A DNA stretch of 59,517 bases from Betaproteobacteria bacterium (GTDB taxonomy: Bacteria; Pseudomonadota; Gammaproteobacteria; Burkholderiales; SG8-41), in the NCBI GenBank assembly GCA_025356695.1, contig JANXSE010000095.1, forward strand, positions 1 to 59,517. The letters run 5' to 3'. Of the stretch, positions 56,990 through 59,517 are shown piece after piece. Below the pieces are notes generated by a model, which had not been told where the DNA came from, made no database searches, and saw only the letters and a program-made list of their open reading frames with translations. The position numbers were made by a program, and so were the translations under genes. Every line of letters begins with the position of its first letter. Within the stretch, counting starts at the first letter, position 1.

Positions 56990-59517
56990 TGGACGGATAC
57001 AGCCTTGACGATGTTGTTGGCGAAGCTGCGCCGCAGACGCCTGCTACCGCGAGGTCAGGTAAAGACGGGAATTCCGCGACCCCGGCCGCGCCCGTTATAA
57101 GATCGACGTCTGCGCCAGCAGTGAAGGGCGGTATTTCCGTCGACGACGTGGCGCCTGCTTACGAGACCGCGCTAACACCGCGGGAGGAAGTCAAGTTCAC
57201 GGCATGGAAGGCGCAGCACGCGCCGAACGACAGCGGCGCCGATTACGATCTGCGCGGCGCGTTCAAAGCCAACATGCGCCCGGATGTGGCGACCGGGCAT
57301 TGGCCTGACACTTACAAAAAACCGAATCACCCGACGTTCAGCGATCAGAGCCAATACGCCAAGGATGCGCCCGAGCGCGCCGGGAAGTGGGACGGCGAGA
57401 CCTACGTGCCGCCGCAACCGGCTGGCGTCAGCATCGACGACGTAGCGCCCGAGGGCTCGCCGGGATTCAGCGGAACCGCTGGCGGCGCTGCCACCGGCGT
57501 CGTCCGCGAGCGCAAGCAGCCGCGGCAGCGTAGCGTCATGGACAACTTCGACGCAACGGCGCAGGCCGATCAGCGCAATACTGCAAGCCCCGTTGCGCCG
57601 GTATCGGGCGCGAAATACAAAGAACTGCAGCAGACTTATCTCGCCGAGCCGGAGACCATTCAGCGCATGGCGAAAAAGCAGGGCGTGCTCGGCGAAGTGG
57701 CGCGCAAGATTATCTCTGAAGGAGAGCCACCTTCATCGCAGCCCACGGCGGCAGAGATTACAAAATCGACGGAAGCGCCGCATTTCGTGGACAAAAATGC
57801 GCCATCGCACGAGCCGCCGCCGACGTCTTGGGGCGAAGTATGGAAAGTATTTGGAGAAAACGCGAGGCTTAGTAGCGAAGCCGCGCTCGCGAACACCGAC
57901 GAAGCGTTTGCTCGAAGTGGTCAGTTTCAGCGCGAGGACACGTTGGCGACCGCGCAGCCGTCGAATGCGATTCGACAATCGACGCTTGATCGCATTGAGC
58001 GCCAAGCTGCCGCAGATAAGGAAAGAGCGCGGGCAGCGGCACTTACTAGCGCGACATTGCAAAAAGATATCGAGGCCGCGACGCCGAAGAACATGACGAC
58101 GGCGCAGCAAGCGGTATTGTCGCTGGCACAATCTGGATTGCCCACTTTAGTAGGCATTGGACTCGGAATCGCTGGAGCGCCGCATGCCGGCGCATTGCTT
58201 GCCGGCGTTGGAGGCGCCGCAATGCAGGGCAGCGGCACTTATAGAGAGGCGTTCGACGCTTATAAAAAAGACGGTTTGAGCGATCGTGTTGCGCATAGTA
58301 AAGCCGCTCGGGCGGCCGGCATAGACGCCTTACTCGAAGCTGGCGGGGAAGCGGCGCCGTTCGGAATTTTGTTTGGTGCATGGAAGGGTGCTGCAAAAAT
58401 GGCTGGCAAAGCGGTTCTGGCCGAGGGTGCCTCCGAAGGCTTGACGCAGTTGGCGCAGGACTTCCATGCTTATCACACCTACAACCAGAGTCTCACTCCA
58501 GCGCGAGCATGGGAAAATTTCAAAGTGGCCGTGCTCGCTGGCGGTTTCGGCGGTATCGTTTACAGCACGCCGGTAGCGATCGCAGAAAAGTATGCGAATC
58601 GCGATACGGTTGGCCGCCACCTCAAGGATTGGGCTGAAGGCATCGGCGCGTCCTCGATAGATCACGACGTCATCAATCGTGACGTGGTTGCCGCCATGAA
58701 TCCAGATAATGCCGGCATGGCTGTCGGCTCTGTGCGAGAGCGCGAACAGAGAAAAGACCACGCCGCTTTGTCAAGATGGCTTGCCGATGAACGTCCGGGC
58801 GGTGAAATTATTGCCGAGGAGAAAAAAGCCGATGAAGCGGGTCAAGCATATGCCGACAGAATTCAAAATGATGCGGATGCAGAACGTCAAACTGCAGCGA
58901 GCGCAGCGCTGGAGTCGGCCGGCATTCCGGCAGCGGGCACGTCTGCCGTCATCACTTGGCCTGACGGTGAGCAATTTACCGGAACGGTTCTTCATGGCAG
59001 CACGCCGGAAGCGGTGCGCGTCCGGCGCGACGACGGTGAACAATTCACGATAAATGCGACCACGCGTGAAGCTGATTTCGCGCCGGTTCCGGTCGGCGAA
59101 GGCACGCCTTCGAATCCGGTGGTTGTCGAGCATGAATCGCATATCGAGCATGCCGCGCAGCGCATAGACGAATCGCGATCGTGGCCGCAGATCAAAGCCG
59201 GCAACGATCGTAAGGCGCACATTCTTTGGCACGACCTGCCGATCACGATTGAAGTCGGCAAGGGTGACGTTCGGGAATCGAGCCCGGATGCGCCGAAACA
59301 GTGGTCTGTTGAAATGCCGCACGCTTACGGTTACGTGAAAGGCTCGAAAGGCGCTGACGGCGATGAATCCGATGTAGCCGTGGTCGGCATGCACCCCACG
59401 GCACACGTGTTCGACACGGTCAACACGAACACTGGTGAATTCGACGAGCACAAGACCATCTTGGGTGCCGGCACGACGCGGGCGGCGACCTATGCCCTGC
59501 GCGCCATGTATGACGAC
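56989..59517 (+). CDS. Giant polyvalent virion protein, N-terminal part (residues 1-843, runs off the window end)
   Basis: The ATG shares its A with the stop of the preceding gene (TAATG), so the start is well supported. No stop occurs before the window end, and base 59377 equals base 1 in the same frame. The first 160 residues carry three copies of an S-[LVI]-D-D-V-[VA] motif (residues ~5-10, 50-55, 148-153). They also carry a conserved phage block with DYDLRGAF and GHWPDTYKKPNHPTF (~85-115). Residues ~377-534 are rich in Gly/Ala and hydrophobic stretches and could insert into a membrane. From ~737 a pyrophosphatase-like domain begins, with GYVKGSKGADGDESDV as its signature. The gene ends the late operon, directly after four internal virion protein genes, which fits an ejected protein. 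Length (4115 aa joined) is comparable to the giant proteins of Bcep22-like phages. Confidence 0.85.
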   Translation, partial: MDGYSLDDVVGEAAPQTPATARSGKDGNSATPAAPVIRSTSAPAVKGGISVDDVAPAYETALTPREEVKFTAWKAQHAPNDSGADYDLRGAFKANMRPDVATGHWPDTYKKPNHPTFSDQSQYAKDAPERAGKWDGETYVPPQPAGVSIDDVAPEGSPGFSGTAGGAATGVVRERKQPRQRSVMDNFDATAQADQRNTASPVAPVSGAKYKELQQTYLAEPETIQRMAKKQGVLGEVARKIISEGEPPSSQPTAAEITKSTEAPHFVDKNAPSHEPPPTSWGEVWKVFGENARLSSEAALANTDEAFARSGQFQREDTLATAQPSNAIRQSTLDRIERQAAADKERARAAALTSATLQKDIEAATPKNMTTAQQAVLSLAQSGLPTLVGIGLGIAGAPHAGALLAGVGGAAMQGSGTYREAFDAYKKDGLSDRVAHSKAARAAGIDALLEAGGEAAPFGILFGAWKGAAKMAGKAVLAEGASEGLTQLAQDFHAYHTYNQSLTPARAWENFKVAVLAGGFGGIVYSTPVAIAEKYANRDTVGRHLKDWAEGIGASSIDHDVINRDVVAAMNPDNAGMAVGSVREREQRKDHAALSRWLADERPGGEIIAEEKKADEAGQAYADRIQNDADAERQTAASAALESAGIPAAGTSAVITWPDGEQFTGTVLHGSTPEAVRVRRDDGEQFTINATTREADFAPVPVGEGTPSNPVVVEHESHIEHAAQRIDESRSWPQIKAGNDRKAHILWHDLPITIEVGKGDVRESSPDAPKQWSVEMPHAYGYVKGSKGADGDESDVAVVGMHPTAHVFDTVNTNTGEFDEHKTILGAGTTRAATYALRAMYDD
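59377..59517. repeat. Terminal overlap identical to 1-141
   Basis: Second copy of the overlap. Removing it gives a circular map of 59376 bp. Confidence 0.85.

Noticed and set aside
1..59517. CRISPR array or insertion sequence
   Set aside because: No regularly spaced repeats and no transposase or terminal inverted repeats were seen.
1..59517. Integrase and attachment site
   Set aside because: No tyrosine or serine recombinase motif recognised; a Cro-like HTH protein alone does not prove lysogeny.

Overview
The window is a complete genome of a tailed, podovirus-like bacteriophage that probably infects a GC-rich Gram-negative (Pseudomonadota-like) host. Evidence for a phage is a full virion gene set: small and large terminase, P22-like portal, scaffold, N4-gp56-type major capsid protein, P22 gp4/gp10-like tail adaptors, two tail fibre/spike proteins and internal virion proteins. 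The embedded Rz/Rz1-type spanin pair implies a host with an outer membrane. The first and last 141 bases are identical, so the map is circular. The unique length is 59376 bp and the break falls inside one huge gene. Gene style (giant virion protein, no recognisable polymerase, podovirus head) recalls Bcep22-like phages, but I could not test this.

Layout. (1) 56989-59517 joined to 1-9960: a single ORF of about 4115 codons encoding a multi-domain polyvalent virion protein. It carries a pyrophosphatase-like domain, three ADP-ribosyltransferase-like domains, a zincin-like domain, a BECR-nuclease-like domain and a C-terminal membrane-associated module. Its linker overlaps at least one small gene in another frame. 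(2) 9933-17692, minus strand: DNA methylase, small proteins, DnaQ-like exonuclease, SbcC/Rad50-like ATPase, probable single-strand annealing protein and RecB/Cas4-like nuclease; together a recombination module. (3) 17693-17786: a symmetric divergent promoter with a 21-bp inverted repeat, then a short plus-strand operon (17787-18805). (4) 18507-28840, minus strand: a long early block of small, mostly 1-4 nt overlapping genes (HTH regulator, DUF1643, MazG-like, two zincins, a frameshifted DUF932 gene). (5) 28922-29934: about 1 kb without a convincing protein gene but with several hairpins, a candidate small RNA, a terminator and the late promoter. (6) 29935-56989, plus strand: packaging, head, tail, lysis and ejection genes.

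No integrase, DNA polymerase, primase, helicase or tRNA was recognised. The late genes are tightly coupled (TAATG, ATGA and GTGA junctions). The lysis cassette has two holin-like proteins, an unorthodox candidate in the endolysin slot and nested spanins. Functions given by family are from recalled motifs, not from database searches.
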